Origin: an uncultured Bacteroidota bacterium
GTDB lineage: Bacteria; Bacteroidota; Bacteroidia; Bacteroidales; P3
Direction of reading: 5' to 3'
Length of the DNA: 64,000 nt
Assembly: GCA_902777005.1 (NCBI GenBank)
Contig: CACYSB010000004.1
Span: 1-64,000 of the forward strand
Shown: piece after piece, positions 9,629-18,493 of the stretch
How positions within the stretch are numbered: the stretch's first letter is position 1
Layout: each line of letters opens with the position of its first letter
Translations under genes and position numbers: made by a program
The notes under the pieces: model-generated
Told to the model about the DNA's origin: nothing
Database searches by the model: none
What the model saw: only the letters and a program-made list of their open reading frames with translations

Positions 9629-11596
9629 ATGATAATCGACTACCCTTGGTACTACGTGTTACTGTGCCTCTTGACCGGTGCGGCATACGCCGCGGTGCTG
9701 TACTACACGGGACGCAGAGCGTTCCCGAAGTGGCTGCAATGGCTGCTTGCCGCGCTCCGGTTCCTCGCCGTGTCGGCAATAGCGTTCCTGCTGCTGGCTC
9801 CCGTGGCCCGACAGACGGTGCACGAGCGCCAGAAGCCCCACGTGGTGTTGGCCGCCGACATATCCCAATCGGTCGCAGCAAGCGCCGACTCGGCCTTCAG
9901 CCTCACGGCTCTCGCCGATGAGGTGGAAGGCAACTGTATGGTAAGCATGGAGACTTTCGGCGGCAGCTCCACCGACCTTGGCGAGGTGCTGACACGCCAC
10001 AGCCACGACGACATCGCCGCCCTGGTGCTGGCCACCGACGGCATATACAACCGCGGCAGCAACCCCGCCTCCATAGCCGAGCGACTGCCATTCCCCGTCT
10101 ACACCATAGCCCTGGGCGACACCACTGTGCGCCGCGACGCCTCGCTTGCCGACCTGCGCTGCAACCGCATCGCCATGCTCGGCAACGAATACCCCGTGGA
10201 GGTCACCGTGAACGCTTCGTGGCTCGGCGGACGCAACGCACAGCTTACGATTTCCGACGCCGGCGGCAACGTCATGCACCGGCAGAGCATAAGCTACAGC
10301 GGCGACAACTTCTCGACCGTCGTCAGCGCCACCTTGCCTGCGAAGACGCCAGGCCTGCAACGCATAACAGTGAAGATTGAGCCCGTCGAGGGAGAGTTCT
10401 CGGTGCAGAACAACACCATAGCCTTCTACATCGACGTGCTGGACACGCGCCGCAAGGTGGCCATCTACGCCAATGCTCCCCACCCCGACCTCGCAGCCTT
10501 GAAGCGGGCTATAGAGGCCAACGCCAACTACGAGGCTACGGTGATATACGCTTCTGACGCCAAGCCGGACACCTCCTACAGCCTCGCCATACTGCACAAC
10601 CTGCCGTCGGCGACCCACCCCGACATAGGGTTCGCCAAAGGATTGCCGCAGCTCTACGTCATAGGTCTGCAGACCGACCTTCCGCGCCTCAACGCCCTGC
10701 ACAGCGGCCTTGAGATAGACGCACGCGTAAGCCGTGCCAACGAGGTGACCGCAGCCTACCAGCCCTCTTTCTCACTGTTCACACTCGACAACGACGCCAC
10801 CGCAACCATCGAGGCTATGCCGCCGCTCTCAGCCCCTTTCGGCGAGGCGCGTATGGCCGCCGGAGTGCAGTCGCTCTTCACAGCCAGACTGGGCAGCATA
10901 GACACACGCCAACCCCTCATAGCCGCCACGGCACAGGGCGAGATGCGACGCGCCTTCGTATGGGGCGAGGGGCTGTGGCGCTGGCGCCTCGCCGAATGGC
11001 AGGCCGACGGCAGCCACACGCACTTCGACCGGCTGGTATCACAGCTGGTGGCCTTCACTGCCATGCAGCAGTCACGCAGCCGCCTGCAAGTGGAGACAGC
11101 GCGCAGCTATGCCGACGACGAGAGCCCCGTGCTCCGCGCACAACTCTACAACGAGGCCTACGAGCTCACCAACAGCCCCGAGGTGCAGCTGCACCTGACA
11201 GGCGACTCGACCGAGGCCGACTTCACCTTCGCCCGCGATGGCGCCGCCTACAGCCTCAACCTGCCCGTGCTCAAGGCCGGACTGTACCGCTATAAGGCCA
11301 CTGCCGGCGACGGTCTGACGGCCAGTGGCACATTTGCCGTAGAGGCCCTCAATCTGGAGCAGCGCAGCCTTGTGGCCGACCACAGCCTGCTGCGCACCAT
11401 CAGCACCACCACTGGCGGCACGATGCACCACCCTGCCGACCTCACAGAGCTGACATCGCAGCTGAAAACCTTGAAGCCTACGATATACACCCACACGCGC
11501 TACGCCGAGTTCCTGCGGCTGCCGCTTATCCTGATACTTATAATAGTGCTGCTGGGGGCGGAATGGGTGTTGCGCAAATACCACGGTGAGCTATGA
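9629..11596 (+). CDS. VWA-domain membrane protein
   Basis: A 655-aa protein anchored by two N-terminal helices (about residues 7-27 and 37-60) and one C-terminal helix (about 632-648). A von Willebrand A-like fold at about 73-180 has a MIDAS motif of the DxSxS type (DISQS), and a long beta-rich periplasmic part follows. Related Bacteroidota proteins are usually annotated only as VWA or glutamine amidotransferase-like membrane proteins, and no function is assigned. Its last 4 bp overlap the start of a Wzx-type flippase (ATGA), so the two are co-translated. That suggests a cell-envelope role, though the pairing may be accidental. Confidence 0.75.
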   Translation: MIIDYPWYYVLLCLLTGAAYAAVLYYTGRRAFPKWLQWLLAALRFLAVSAIAFLLLAPVARQTVHERQKPHVVLAADISQSVAASADSAFSLTALADEVEGNCMVSMETFGGSSTDLGEVLTRHSHDDIAALVLATDGIYNRGSNPASIAERLPFPVYTIALGDTTVRRDASLADLRCNRIAMLGNEYPVEVTVNASWLGGRNAQLTISDAGGNVMHRQSISYSGDNFSTVVSATLPAKTPGLQRITVKIEPVEGEFSVQNNTIAFYIDVLDTRRKVAIYANAPHPDLAALKRAIEANANYEATVIYASDAKPDTSYSLAILHNLPSATHPDIGFAKGLPQLYVIGLQTDLPRLNALHSGLEIDARVSRANEVTAAYQPSFSLFTLDNDATATIEAMPPLSAPFGEARMAAGVQSLFTARLGSIDTRQPLIAATAQGEMRRAFVWGEGLWRWRLAEWQADGSHTHFDRLVSQLVAFTAMQQSRSRLQVETARSYADDESPVLRAQLYNEAYELTNSPEVQLHLTGDSTEADFTFARDGAAYSLNLPVLKAGLYRYKATAGDGLTASGTFAVEALNLEQRSLVADHSLLRTISTTTGGTMHHPADLTELTSQLKTLKPTIYTHTRYAEFLRLPLILILIIVLLGAEWVLRKYHGEL

Positions 11597-12846
11597 AGCA
11601 GAAAGGCATATTGCGTGAAGCGGCAACGCTCGTGAGCGGCAACATACTGGCGCAGTTGATAGCACTTGCGGCCTACTTTGTGCTGACGCGCATCTACAGC
11701 CCCGACGACTACGGCCTCTTCAATATCTTCTATTCATACATCGAGGTGCTCATCATCCTCTCCACCTGCAAGTACGAGCTGGCCGTGGTGGTCGCCGACG
11801 ACGACCGCGAAGCCGCCGCTGTGTCGCGCTTTGCCCTGAGGCTCAACACGCTGGTTTCCCTGGGGCTGCTCACCATAGCCCTCGTGCTATGGCTCACAGG
11901 AGCCCTGCCGGGCAACTTCAGACAGCTGGGATGGATGGTGCTGCTTATACCGCCGATGGTGTTTTTCTGCGGCACTTCGCGCATCTACAGTTTCCTCTAC
12001 AACCGATTCCATCGCTACAACCAGATAGCGCTGTCCGACAACGTCAATGCCGGAGCCGGAGCGCTGCTAAAGATACTCCTCGGATGGCTCGGGCTTTCGC
12101 AGAGCGGCTTGCCAATAGGCACTGTGCTGGGACAGGCGGCGTCAAACCTCAACTACCGCCTGCGGCTGCGCAGCCTTGCACTGCCGTCCACCACGATGGC
12201 GGACAACAAGGCGGCTGCAAGCAAGCACAGGAACTTCCCGCTGTATGTCGCCACTAAAGATTTTGTGAGCACCTTCTCCTCCAACCTGCCTTTCCTTTGG
12301 CTCGCCATATATTTCGACCGCGCCGAGGTGGGTCTCTTCGGCCTTGCGCTGACCTTCACGCTGCAGCCCGTCAACCTCATAAGCACAGCCTTCGAGCGTG
12401 TGCTCTACACCCGCACCGCCGAGGCCGTGCATGCGCGCCAGCCCATAGCGCCGATGCTGCGGCGCTTCCTATTGCCGCTGGCAGCGTTGGCAACAGTGGC
12501 ATGTGTGGCAGCATGGTTCGTCGCCGAGCCTGTCTTCGCCTTCTGTTTTGGCGAGCGGTGGCAGGGCAGCGGCCCCTACGTGCAGGCTTTGCTGCCGTGG
12601 GTGCTCACAGGATTCATATCGGCATGCATGCTGTTCATCCCCAACGTATTCTCGACACAACGGACGGAGTTTATCTTTTATATTGTGATGCTGGTGCTGC
12701 GCGTGGCAGCCATAATAACAGGAATAGGCGCAGCCAACTTCCTGTTGGCAATACGCCTATTCGCTGCAGCCTCAGCGGCGGTATATGTCGCTCTGGCCCT
12801 ATGGTACCTGTGGCAGGTGCGCCGCTACGACGCTACTGTACGCTGA
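11593..12846 (+). CDS. Wzx-type polysaccharide flippase / MATE-like exporter
   Basis: A 417-aa polytopic membrane protein with about 12 hydrophobic segments. The N-terminus (REAATLVSGNILAQLIALAAY, then LTRIYSPDDYGLFNIFYSY) is typical of the polysaccharide biosynthesis flippase family, which moves lipid-linked repeat units across the inner membrane. It is translationally coupled to the VWA gene. Its last 14 bp overlap the 3' end of the convergent lipoprotein gene. It lies 13 kb from the long glycan locus, so its substrate cannot be linked to that locus by position. Confidence 0.85.
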   Translation: MKQKGILREAATLVSGNILAQLIALAAYFVLTRIYSPDDYGLFNIFYSYIEVLIILSTCKYELAVVVADDDREAAAVSRFALRLNTLVSLGLLTIALVLWLTGALPGNFRQLGWMVLLIPPMVFFCGTSRIYSFLYNRFHRYNQIALSDNVNAGAGALLKILLGWLGLSQSGLPIGTVLGQAASNLNYRLRLRSLALPSTTMADNKAAASKHRNFPLYVATKDFVSTFSSNLPFLWLAIYFDRAEVGLFGLALTFTLQPVNLISTAFERVLYTRTAEAVHARQPIAPMLRRFLLPLAALATVACVAAWFVAEPVFAFCFGERWQGSGPYVQALLPWVLTGFISACMLFIPNVFSTQRTEFIFYIVMLVLRVAAIITGIGAANFLLAIRLFAAASAAVYVALALWYLWQVRRYDATVR

Positions 12847-13369
12847 CGAGCAGGTAGAACGTCAAGGGATCACTAATCCTCTGGCCTTGGCCCAATGTAA
12901 CCTTGTAGAGTACCTGCTGCCCAGAGTATTCTGGCTTAAGATTGGTATGGATGGAATACTCTTGGCACACGCCGGAACCAATGTTATAAGGCAGTTTTTC
13001 GTCAGGGATGAGTCCGTCATAACACACATCAAGGCACTCATCGACTTTCAAATTGTCAGGAGCCTGCTCAATCACAAGGGTGCGGTTAAAAGCATAACTT
13101 TCGGCGGTCTTGTTATCAATAAAGATTTTAGCTACATGATAGTGTAACCCACTCATGTCGGCATCTGTAGTGGTGTAGCGCACAGTGTCGCCGGCGACAA
13201 CAGCAGGACCGTCTTCGGCATTCAGACGGAAAACAACAGCGGCAGCAGGTTGCCCTTGATCCGGGGTGGCCGTAGGTTCGGTCTCCTCTTTATCCTTGTT
13301 ACAGCCTGTCAGGCCAAACGTGGCGGCCACAACCATGGCGGCCATCATGTACTTGAATACTTGTTTCAT
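12833..13369 (-). CDS. hypothetical lipoprotein
   Basis: A 178-aa protein not assigned to a known family. It has a lipoprotein signal with lipobox GLTGC (Cys23), an acidic, Thr/Pro-rich linker (NKDKEETEPTATPDQGQ), then a beta-rich domain. It follows lepA by 21 bp on the same strand and is probably the last gene of the FMN-binding protein-lepA-lipoprotein transcript. Its stop overlaps the flippase 3' end. No catalytic motif is seen. Confidence 0.7.
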   Translation of the reverse strand: MKQVFKYMMAAMVVAATFGLTGCNKDKEETEPTATPDQGQPAAAVVFRLNAEDGPAVVAGDTVRYTTTDADMSGLHYHVAKIFIDNKTAESYAFNRTLVIEQAPDNLKVDECLDVCYDGLIPDEKLPYNIGSGVCQEYSIHTNLKPEYSGQQVLYKVTLGQGQRISDPLTFYLLVSVQ

Positions 13370-13390
13370 ATCGGTATGTTTAATTGTTTG

Positions 13391-15166
13391 TCAATCTAAT
13401 TTCAACACTGCGAGGAAAGCGCTCTGCGGCACCTCGACGTTACCCACCTGGCGCATACGTTTCTTACCCTCCTTCTGCTTCTCAAGCAGCTTACGCTTAC
13501 GGGTGATGTCGCCGCCGTAGCACTTGGCAGTAACGTCCTTGCGCACCTGACGCACTGTCTCGCGGGCGATAATCTTGCTGCCTATGGCGGCCTGGATGGC
13601 CACGTCGAACTGCTGACGCGGGATAAGGTCCTTGAGTTTCTCGCACATCTTGCGACCTATGGGGTAGGCATTGTCTACATAGGTCAGTGTAGAGAGGGCA
13701 TCGACGGGGTCGCCATTGAGGAGTATCTCCAGCTTGACGAGTTTCGACGGTTGGTAGCCGTTGATATAATAATCAAACGAGGCGTATCCCTTAGAGATGC
13801 TTTTCAGCTTATCGTAGAAGTCAAACACAACCTCGCCGAGCGGCAGGTCGAAGGTAATTTCAATACGGTCGGTAGTAAGGTAGTTCTGGTTTTTGAGTAT
13901 ACCACGCTTGTCCATGCACAGCTTTATCACCGGCCCAATGAAGTCGGCCTTGGTGATAATCTGCGCATGTATGTAAGGCTCATAAACCTCAGCGATGTTG
14001 TTAGGTTCCGGCATACCAGAAGGGTTATATACATCCAACTCTGTGCCATTGGTGAGCTTAACTTTGTACTGCACATTGGGCACAGTAGTGATGACGTCCA
14101 TATTGAACTCGCGCGTCAGGCGCTCCTGCACAATCTCCATGTGCAGCAGGCCAAGGAAACCGCAGCGGAAGCCGAAGCCAAGAGCCAACGAACTCTCAGG
14201 CTCGAAGGTGAGGCTAGCATCGTTGAGCTGCAGCTTTTCGATGCTGGCGCGCAACTCTTCATAGTCATCGGTATCCACGGGGTAGACACCAGCGAAGACC
14301 ATCGGCTTCACGGCTTCAAAGCCCTCGATAGGTTTCTCACAAGGAGCTTGCACATGCGTGATGGTGTCGCCCACACGAACCTCCTTGCTAGTCTTGATAC
14401 CACTGATGATATAGCCTACATTGCCTGCACTCAGCTCTTTTCTTGGTTCCATATTCAATCGCAACACACCCACCTCATCAGCATCATACTCTTTGCCGGT
14501 GCTGAAGAACTTCACATGGTCGCCCGTCTTCAAGGTGCCGTTCATGATGCGGAAGTAGCTTATGATGCCGCGGAAGGGATTGAAGACCGAGTCGAACACC
14601 AAGGCTTGTAGCGGCGCGTTGGGGTCGCCCTCGGGGGCAGGAATACGGTCGACGATTGCGTCGAGAATCTCCGGCACACCCATGCCCGTCTTGGCAGAAC
14701 AACGCAAGATATCCTCGTGCTTGCAACCCAAGAGGTCCACAATCTCGTCGGCTACCTCTTCTGGCATTGCGCTATCAAGGTCTATCTTGTTCATCACCGG
14801 GATAATCTCCAGGTCATTCTCAAGTGCCAGATAGAGGTTCGATATTGTCTGCGCCTGTATGCCCTGTGTGGCATCCACCACCAGCAACGCACCCTCGCAG
14901 GCAGCAATGGCACGAGACACCTCATAGCTGAAGTCCACATGCCCTGGAGTGTCAATTAAGTTGAGCACATAATCCTTGTAGTTCATCTGGATGGCATGGC
15001 TTTTAATGGTGATGCCACGCTCCTTCTCCAGCTCCATGTCATCGAGCACTTGGTCTTGCATATCGCGCTGACTGACGGTGTTCGTCACCTCCAGCAGGCG
15101 GTCTGCCAACGTACTCTTGCCGTGGTCAATATGTGCTATTATGCAGAAATTGCGTATATTCTTCAT
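13391..15166 (-). CDS. lepA: elongation factor 4
   Basis: A 591-aa ribosome-associated translational GTPase that acts on stalled or mis-translocated ribosomes. The G1 motif AHIDHGKST is at the N-terminus, followed by G3 DTPGHVDF and G4 MNKIDL. The LepA-specific C-terminal domain is present ([39 protein letters not shown] split over its end). Length is normal. It starts 3 bp after the FMN-binding protein stop codon, implying an operon. Confidence 0.97.
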   Translation of the reverse strand: MKNIRNFCIIAHIDHGKSTLADRLLEVTNTVSQRDMQDQVLDDMELEKERGITIKSHAIQMNYKDYVLNLIDTPGHVDFSYEVSRAIAACEGALLVVDATQGIQAQTISNLYLALENDLEIIPVMNKIDLDSAMPEEVADEIVDLLGCKHEDILRCSAKTGMGVPEILDAIVDRIPAPEGDPNAPLQALVFDSVFNPFRGIISYFRIMNGTLKTGDHVKFFSTGKEYDADEVGVLRLNMEPRKELSAGNVGYIISGIKTSKEVRVGDTITHVQAPCEKPIEGFEAVKPMVFAGVYPVDTDDYEELRASIEKLQLNDASLTFEPESSLALGFGFRCGFLGLLHMEIVQERLTREFNMDVITTVPNVQYKVKLTNGTELDVYNPSGMPEPNNIAEVYEPYIHAQIITKADFIGPVIKLCMDKRGILKNQNYLTTDRIEITFDLPLGEVVFDFYDKLKSISKGYASFDYYINGYQPSKLVKLEILLNGDPVDALSTLTYVDNAYPIGRKMCEKLKDLIPRQQFDVAIQAAIGSKIIARETVRQVRKDVTAKCYGGDITRKRKLLEKQKEGKKRMRQVGNVEVPQSAFLAVLKLD

Positions 15167-15169
15167 CGC

Positions 15170-15709
15170 TTATAGTGTGTTCAATGCCGCCTGAACGCTA
15201 AGCGCCACGGCACGGCTGGTATATGTCGCGCCACTCACGGTATCCACTTTCTTTTTCTTAGCTTTCTTCACGGTGAGGCCGTTCCAGTTGTTATAGAAGC
15301 CCACCTCCTGCACATGCTGGGCAAACTTCGGCGTTTCCATATTGGGTAGTGCATACACTCCCGTAATCACTTTCTTTGTGTCAAAGGCTATCACCACCGG
15401 CGTCTCGCCATTGAAGCCACGTATAGTATCGCTGGCGGGTTTGCTGTATACCACATAACCTAGCATCTTGCCCTGAGCATCGTGCACCTCGGTCCAGTTG
15501 CCTTTCTTCTCAAGCTTCTTCACCGTCGGGAAAGCCTTCACCACGGCCATATCAATGCCGTCGGCGTTCACCTGCGGTTGCAAAGCCTGATGTTGTCTGG
15601 CATGCTGTGCATGGTGCGGACAATTACCACAGTTACCATGCCCGTGCTGCGCCATCAATGCACCGCCGGTCAGTATAGTAATTAGTGCCAGAGCTATTAT
15701 CTTTCTCAT
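15170..15709 (-). CDS. exported FMN-binding-domain protein
   Basis: A 179-aa protein with an N-terminal signal peptide (about residues 1-20, ending near LMAQ). A His-rich spacer with Cys-x-Asn-Cys follows, then an FMN_bind domain at about 50-178. The SGATYTS motif near the C-terminus (about 160) is the site where relatives of NqrC/RnfG carry covalently bound FMN, attached by ApbE to the Thr. The protein is short and soluble, so it is more likely a small periplasmic flavoprotein than a pump subunit. It is the first gene of the lepA transcript. Confidence 0.8.
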   Translation of the reverse strand: MRKIIALALITILTGGALMAQHGHGNCGNCPHHAQHARQHQALQPQVNADGIDMAVVKAFPTVKKLEKKGNWTEVHDAQGKMLGYVVYSKPASDTIRGFNGETPVVIAFDTKKVITGVYALPNMETPKFAQHVQEVGFYNNWNGLTVKKAKKKKVDTVSGATYTSRAVALSVQAALNTL

Positions 15710-15756
15710 GTCTTACAGTTTAGTTTCTTTTTTGATTTTAAGTAACGCGCAACGGC

Positions 15757-15764
15757 CAAATATA
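15757..15764 (-). promoter_or_regulatory. -7 box for the FMN-binding protein-lepA operon
   Basis: On the minus strand this reads TATATTTG, matching TAnnTTTG, 48 bp upstream of the start codon at 15709. Confidence 0.55.
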
Positions 15765-15794
15765 TTGTATCATCATGACAAAAAAGCACAACCA

Positions 15795-17480
15795 TCAGTA
15801 TTCCACTATCAGTACGCCGCTCACGGCCCAGTGGCTGAACATGCCCTCCACGGGCTTGCCTTGCGGGATGACTACGGTGAGGGTGTGCTCCTCGCCGTCG
15901 ATCCAAGGCGAGAGGTCGAAGTAGACGGGCTGCGTGGCGGTGCCGGGGCACCAGCCGGAACGCGAGAAGTCGGACGAAGAGAGGCCGTTCCAGAAGTTGC
16001 CGGAGACGGGGTTGAGGTCGCGGTAGCAGCCGCAGTCCTGCCGCCAGGGGGTGTGGGTGAAGGCTGGTTTTTCGTCGATGAGAATGGTGTTCTGCTTGGG
16101 CACGAACTCGTCGCCCTCGCCCCAGCCGCCGTGGCCGGTGGAGATGTAGCGGAGCTTGGCCGATTTCGTCTCTGGATATAATTTGAAGATAACCGTCAGC
16201 GAGTCGGTGGCGAACAGTTTGCCGTAGTTCTGCCCTGCCATTTCGAGCACGTTGCAAGTGTTGAAGAGCGGCAGCGCTAGCCCTAATTCCTCCATGTTGT
16301 CCTCTGGAATAGCATAGTCGTTGGGATACGACTTGATGTCGACGGTGACGATGTGGCCGCCGCCGTCGTAGTTGCCTATCCATGCACCGATGACCACGTC
16401 GCCGTCGAAGTGATAAAGGTCGGTGATTTCCTGGCGGTAATAGGTCTCGTCACGCCAGTCGATGCCGTAGCCTGCCATGCGCTCGTTGAAGTGGCCCACG
16501 CCGAAGGGGGTGAAGAAGCGCACCAACTCGAGTGGCGCATCGTAGCCCGTCTGCGAGATCATGCCCTGGTAGCGTTGGCCGTCGCGGCCCACAAAGGTGG
16601 GCAGCGAGTCAGGATGCTGGTTGATGCCTTCGAAGAAGCCCGGTGTGACGATGAAGAGCGAACCGGTGCGGTCGTAGGCGTCGCCGTTGCTCTGCTGGTG
16701 TATCTCCACGAAGTGCTGGTAATGGTGCGGCAGACGGGGTAGTTTGACCTTCTTGAGGATGAGGGTGCCGCCGGCGTAGTGCAGCACAGTGTCAGCCGGA
16801 ATGGCACGAATGCCACCGTCGATATGTGCATTCTTCTTGCCCCAGCATATCTGCTCGTTGTCGAAGATGCGCGTGGTGACCACGAGGCGGTCCTTCATGA
16901 TGCGGTCCAGCTCGCGAGGCGACACACGGCGACCCATCGCCACGATACCGGGCATTGGGGCATTGTTTATCCATGTGCTCTTGGCAAGCTTTATCCGCAG
17001 CTGTCCGTTGCGGGTGAAGCTGCGAAGCACGCCTTTTGCCAGGCCATAGTACGGCAGCGGGGTGGCATTCTGCTTCACCGTTTCGTCCATCACGAAGACG
17101 AGGGTGTTGCTGTTGATGGAGCAGGTGTATTTCCGCTCCTTGGCCGGGCCTTCCACCTTCCACTCTATGTCGCTGCGCGAGAGCGCGGTGCGATAGTAGT
17201 AGCTGCTGTCGGGGTAGCTGACGGAAACGGTGATGCTGTCGTCGGGGTAGTCGATGTAGGTATGCGTCGGGGCATAGCCCTGAACCGGCGTTCCCTCGAT
17301 GCCGGGTGTCTCTATGCTTGCCACGCCGTCGTTGAGCCACACCTCAATGCACGAAGTGTCGGTCACGTCACCATAGTCGTACTGGTGATACGTGAACCTG
17401 TTGGCATTCTTGGGTATCTTCACCTGCGCCACCGTGAGCAACGGCAGCGCGGCAAGCAGCAGTATGGCAATCCTTTTCAT
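15795..17480 (-). CDS. PNGase F-like peptide-N-glycosidase (exported)
   Basis: A protein of 561 aa from Met at 17480, where a signal peptide begins (KRIAILLLAALPLLTVAQ). A longer reading frame to 17519 is unlikely because it would run through the promoter box. The N-terminal about 230 residues are a family-specific beta domain. The C-terminal half resembles PNGase F, which removes N-glycans from Asn: DAYDR (Asp270) matches the catalytic CDEWDR region, RFFTPFGVGH matches RFITPYWVG, and CGCYRDLNP...RSGWCPG matches the conserved end. Asp270 and a DEF acid appear kept, but the acidic residue of TETW seems replaced by GAW. A glycan-foraging role is likely; activity is unproven. Confidence 0.78.
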   Translation of the reverse strand: MKRIAILLLAALPLLTVAQVKIPKNANRFTYHQYDYGDVTDTSCIEVWLNDGVASIETPGIEGTPVQGYAPTHTYIDYPDDSITVSVSYPDSSYYYRTALSRSDIEWKVEGPAKERKYTCSINSNTLVFVMDETVKQNATPLPYYGLAKGVLRSFTRNGQLRIKLAKSTWINNAPMPGIVAMGRRVSPRELDRIMKDRLVVTTRIFDNEQICWGKKNAHIDGGIRAIPADTVLHYAGGTLILKKVKLPRLPHHYQHFVEIHQQSNGDAYDRTGSLFIVTPGFFEGINQHPDSLPTFVGRDGQRYQGMISQTGYDAPLELVRFFTPFGVGHFNERMAGYGIDWRDETYYRQEITDLYHFDGDVVIGAWIGNYDGGGHIVTVDIKSYPNDYAIPEDNMEELGLALPLFNTCNVLEMAGQNYGKLFATDSLTVIFKLYPETKSAKLRYISTGHGGWGEGDEFVPKQNTILIDEKPAFTHTPWRQDCGCYRDLNPVSGNFWNGLSSSDFSRSGWCPGTATQPVYFDLSPWIDGEEHTLTVVIPQGKPVEGMFSHWAVSGVLIVEY

Positions 17481-17508
17481 GCTGGTTGTTGTTGATAGTT
17501 TCACGTTG

Positions 17509-17516
17509 CAAAGATA
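17509..17516 (-). promoter_or_regulatory. -7 box of the PNGase F-like gene
   Basis: The minus strand reads TATCTTTG then CA, 28 bp before the Met at 17480. This decides the start codon, since codons upstream of it could not be transcribed from here. Confidence 0.65.
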
Positions 17517-17548
17517 CAACTTTTTCCATTCATAACGATTATTTTGCG

Positions 17549-17556
17549 TAATTTTG
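17549..17556 (+). promoter_or_regulatory. -7 box of the DUF4271 gene
   Basis: TAATTTTG followed by CA. It is divergent from the box at 17509-17516 and lies 23 bp before the ATG at 17580, ruling out an upstream TTG at 17544 as the start. Confidence 0.65.
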
Positions 17557-17579
17557 CACCGCAGAAAGGAGCAGAAATA

Positions 17580-18461
17580 ATGACCGTACGTAAGTGTATC
17601 GTATTGTTGCTATGCGTGTTGCTATCCATGAGCGCCGTTGCCCAAACGGACGAAAACACGCAACCTTTCTATTTGTGGGATACCCCATACCAACAACCTG
17701 AGCAAACCGAAGCCGACACCGGCATCTCCCTCGACAGCATCTTCCCGCCTCGCGAGATACAGGCGCCCTTGCTTCGCCCGTCACTCTTCAATCACACCAC
17801 CCTGCCGGTCACCCACGACGACCTTCAGCAACGCGCCTTCACCACAGCGGCGCCGTGGCTCTTTGCTATGCTGATAATCCTCATTGCACTCATGTTCCTC
17901 TACTACAACCGCAACAAACTGCGCATCGCCGACTTGCTGAAGGCTGCCGCCGACCACCGCGCCATGGATCGTTTGGTGCGCGGCAACAACCTAAACACCA
18001 CACGTCTGGTGCCTATGGGCCTCTTCGTCACTGTCACACTTGCCACCAGCGTCTACCTCATGGCACTGACACACAACGGCATCACAGCCTGGCTTGTACT
18101 AGCAGCCGCACTGTTCACAGCCTATATTCTCCGCAACCTTGTGGCACGCTTGCTGGGCAACGTCTTCGACGATGGCGACGCCGTCAACTCCTGCGTCACC
18201 AGCAACTACATATACCACATGCTGCTCGCCACCGTCATAGCGCCGCTACTCCTTTTGCAGACATACCTGCCTTGGGGCCGCGAAACGCTTTTTTACATCA
18301 TTGCTTCACTCACGGCAGTGTGCCTAATCTTACGCCTCTTTCGCGCGCTGCAACTTTTTTTAACATTCTCCAAGAGCCGTAGTTTCTATCTTTTTTTCTA
18401 TCTTTGCACCATCGAAGCAGTACCTATCCTGGCCCTCTTGAAGTGGTTTTTAGTACAGTGA
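17580..18461 (+). CDS. DUF4271 membrane protein
   Basis: A 293-aa protein of unknown function, widespread in Bacteroidota. It has a signal-like N-terminus (residues 1-21, ending VAQT), then a hydrophilic Pro-rich part to about 90. About six membrane helices follow (for example AAPWLFAMLIILIALMFLYY). An AGGAG ribosome-binding site precedes the ATG, unusual for this phylum. Synteny with hemD, rnpA and yidD is the arrangement I know from other Bacteroidales and supports the call. Confidence 0.82.
   Translation: MTVRKCIVLLLCVLLSMSAVAQTDENTQPFYLWDTPYQQPEQTEADTGISLDSIFPPREIQAPLLRPSLFNHTTLPVTHDDLQQRAFTTAAPWLFAMLIILIALMFLYYNRNKLRIADLLKAAADHRAMDRLVRGNNLNTTRLVPMGLFVTVTLATSVYLMALTHNGITAWLVLAAALFTAYILRNLVARLLGNVFDDGDAVNSCVTSNYIYHMLLATVIAPLLLLQTYLPWGRETLFYIIASLTAVCLILRLFRALQLFLTFSKSRSFYLFFYLCTIEAVPILALLKWFLVQ
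18399..18406 (+). promoter_or_regulatory. internal -7 box for hemD-rnpA-yidD
   Basis: TATCTTTG followed by CA, preceded by a run of T, inside the 3' end of the DUF4271 gene and 88 bp upstream of hemD. It could drive the downstream genes separately. Confidence 0.5.
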
Positions 18462-18493
18462 TACAGACAGTTGAGACATTATAATTATCGAGC

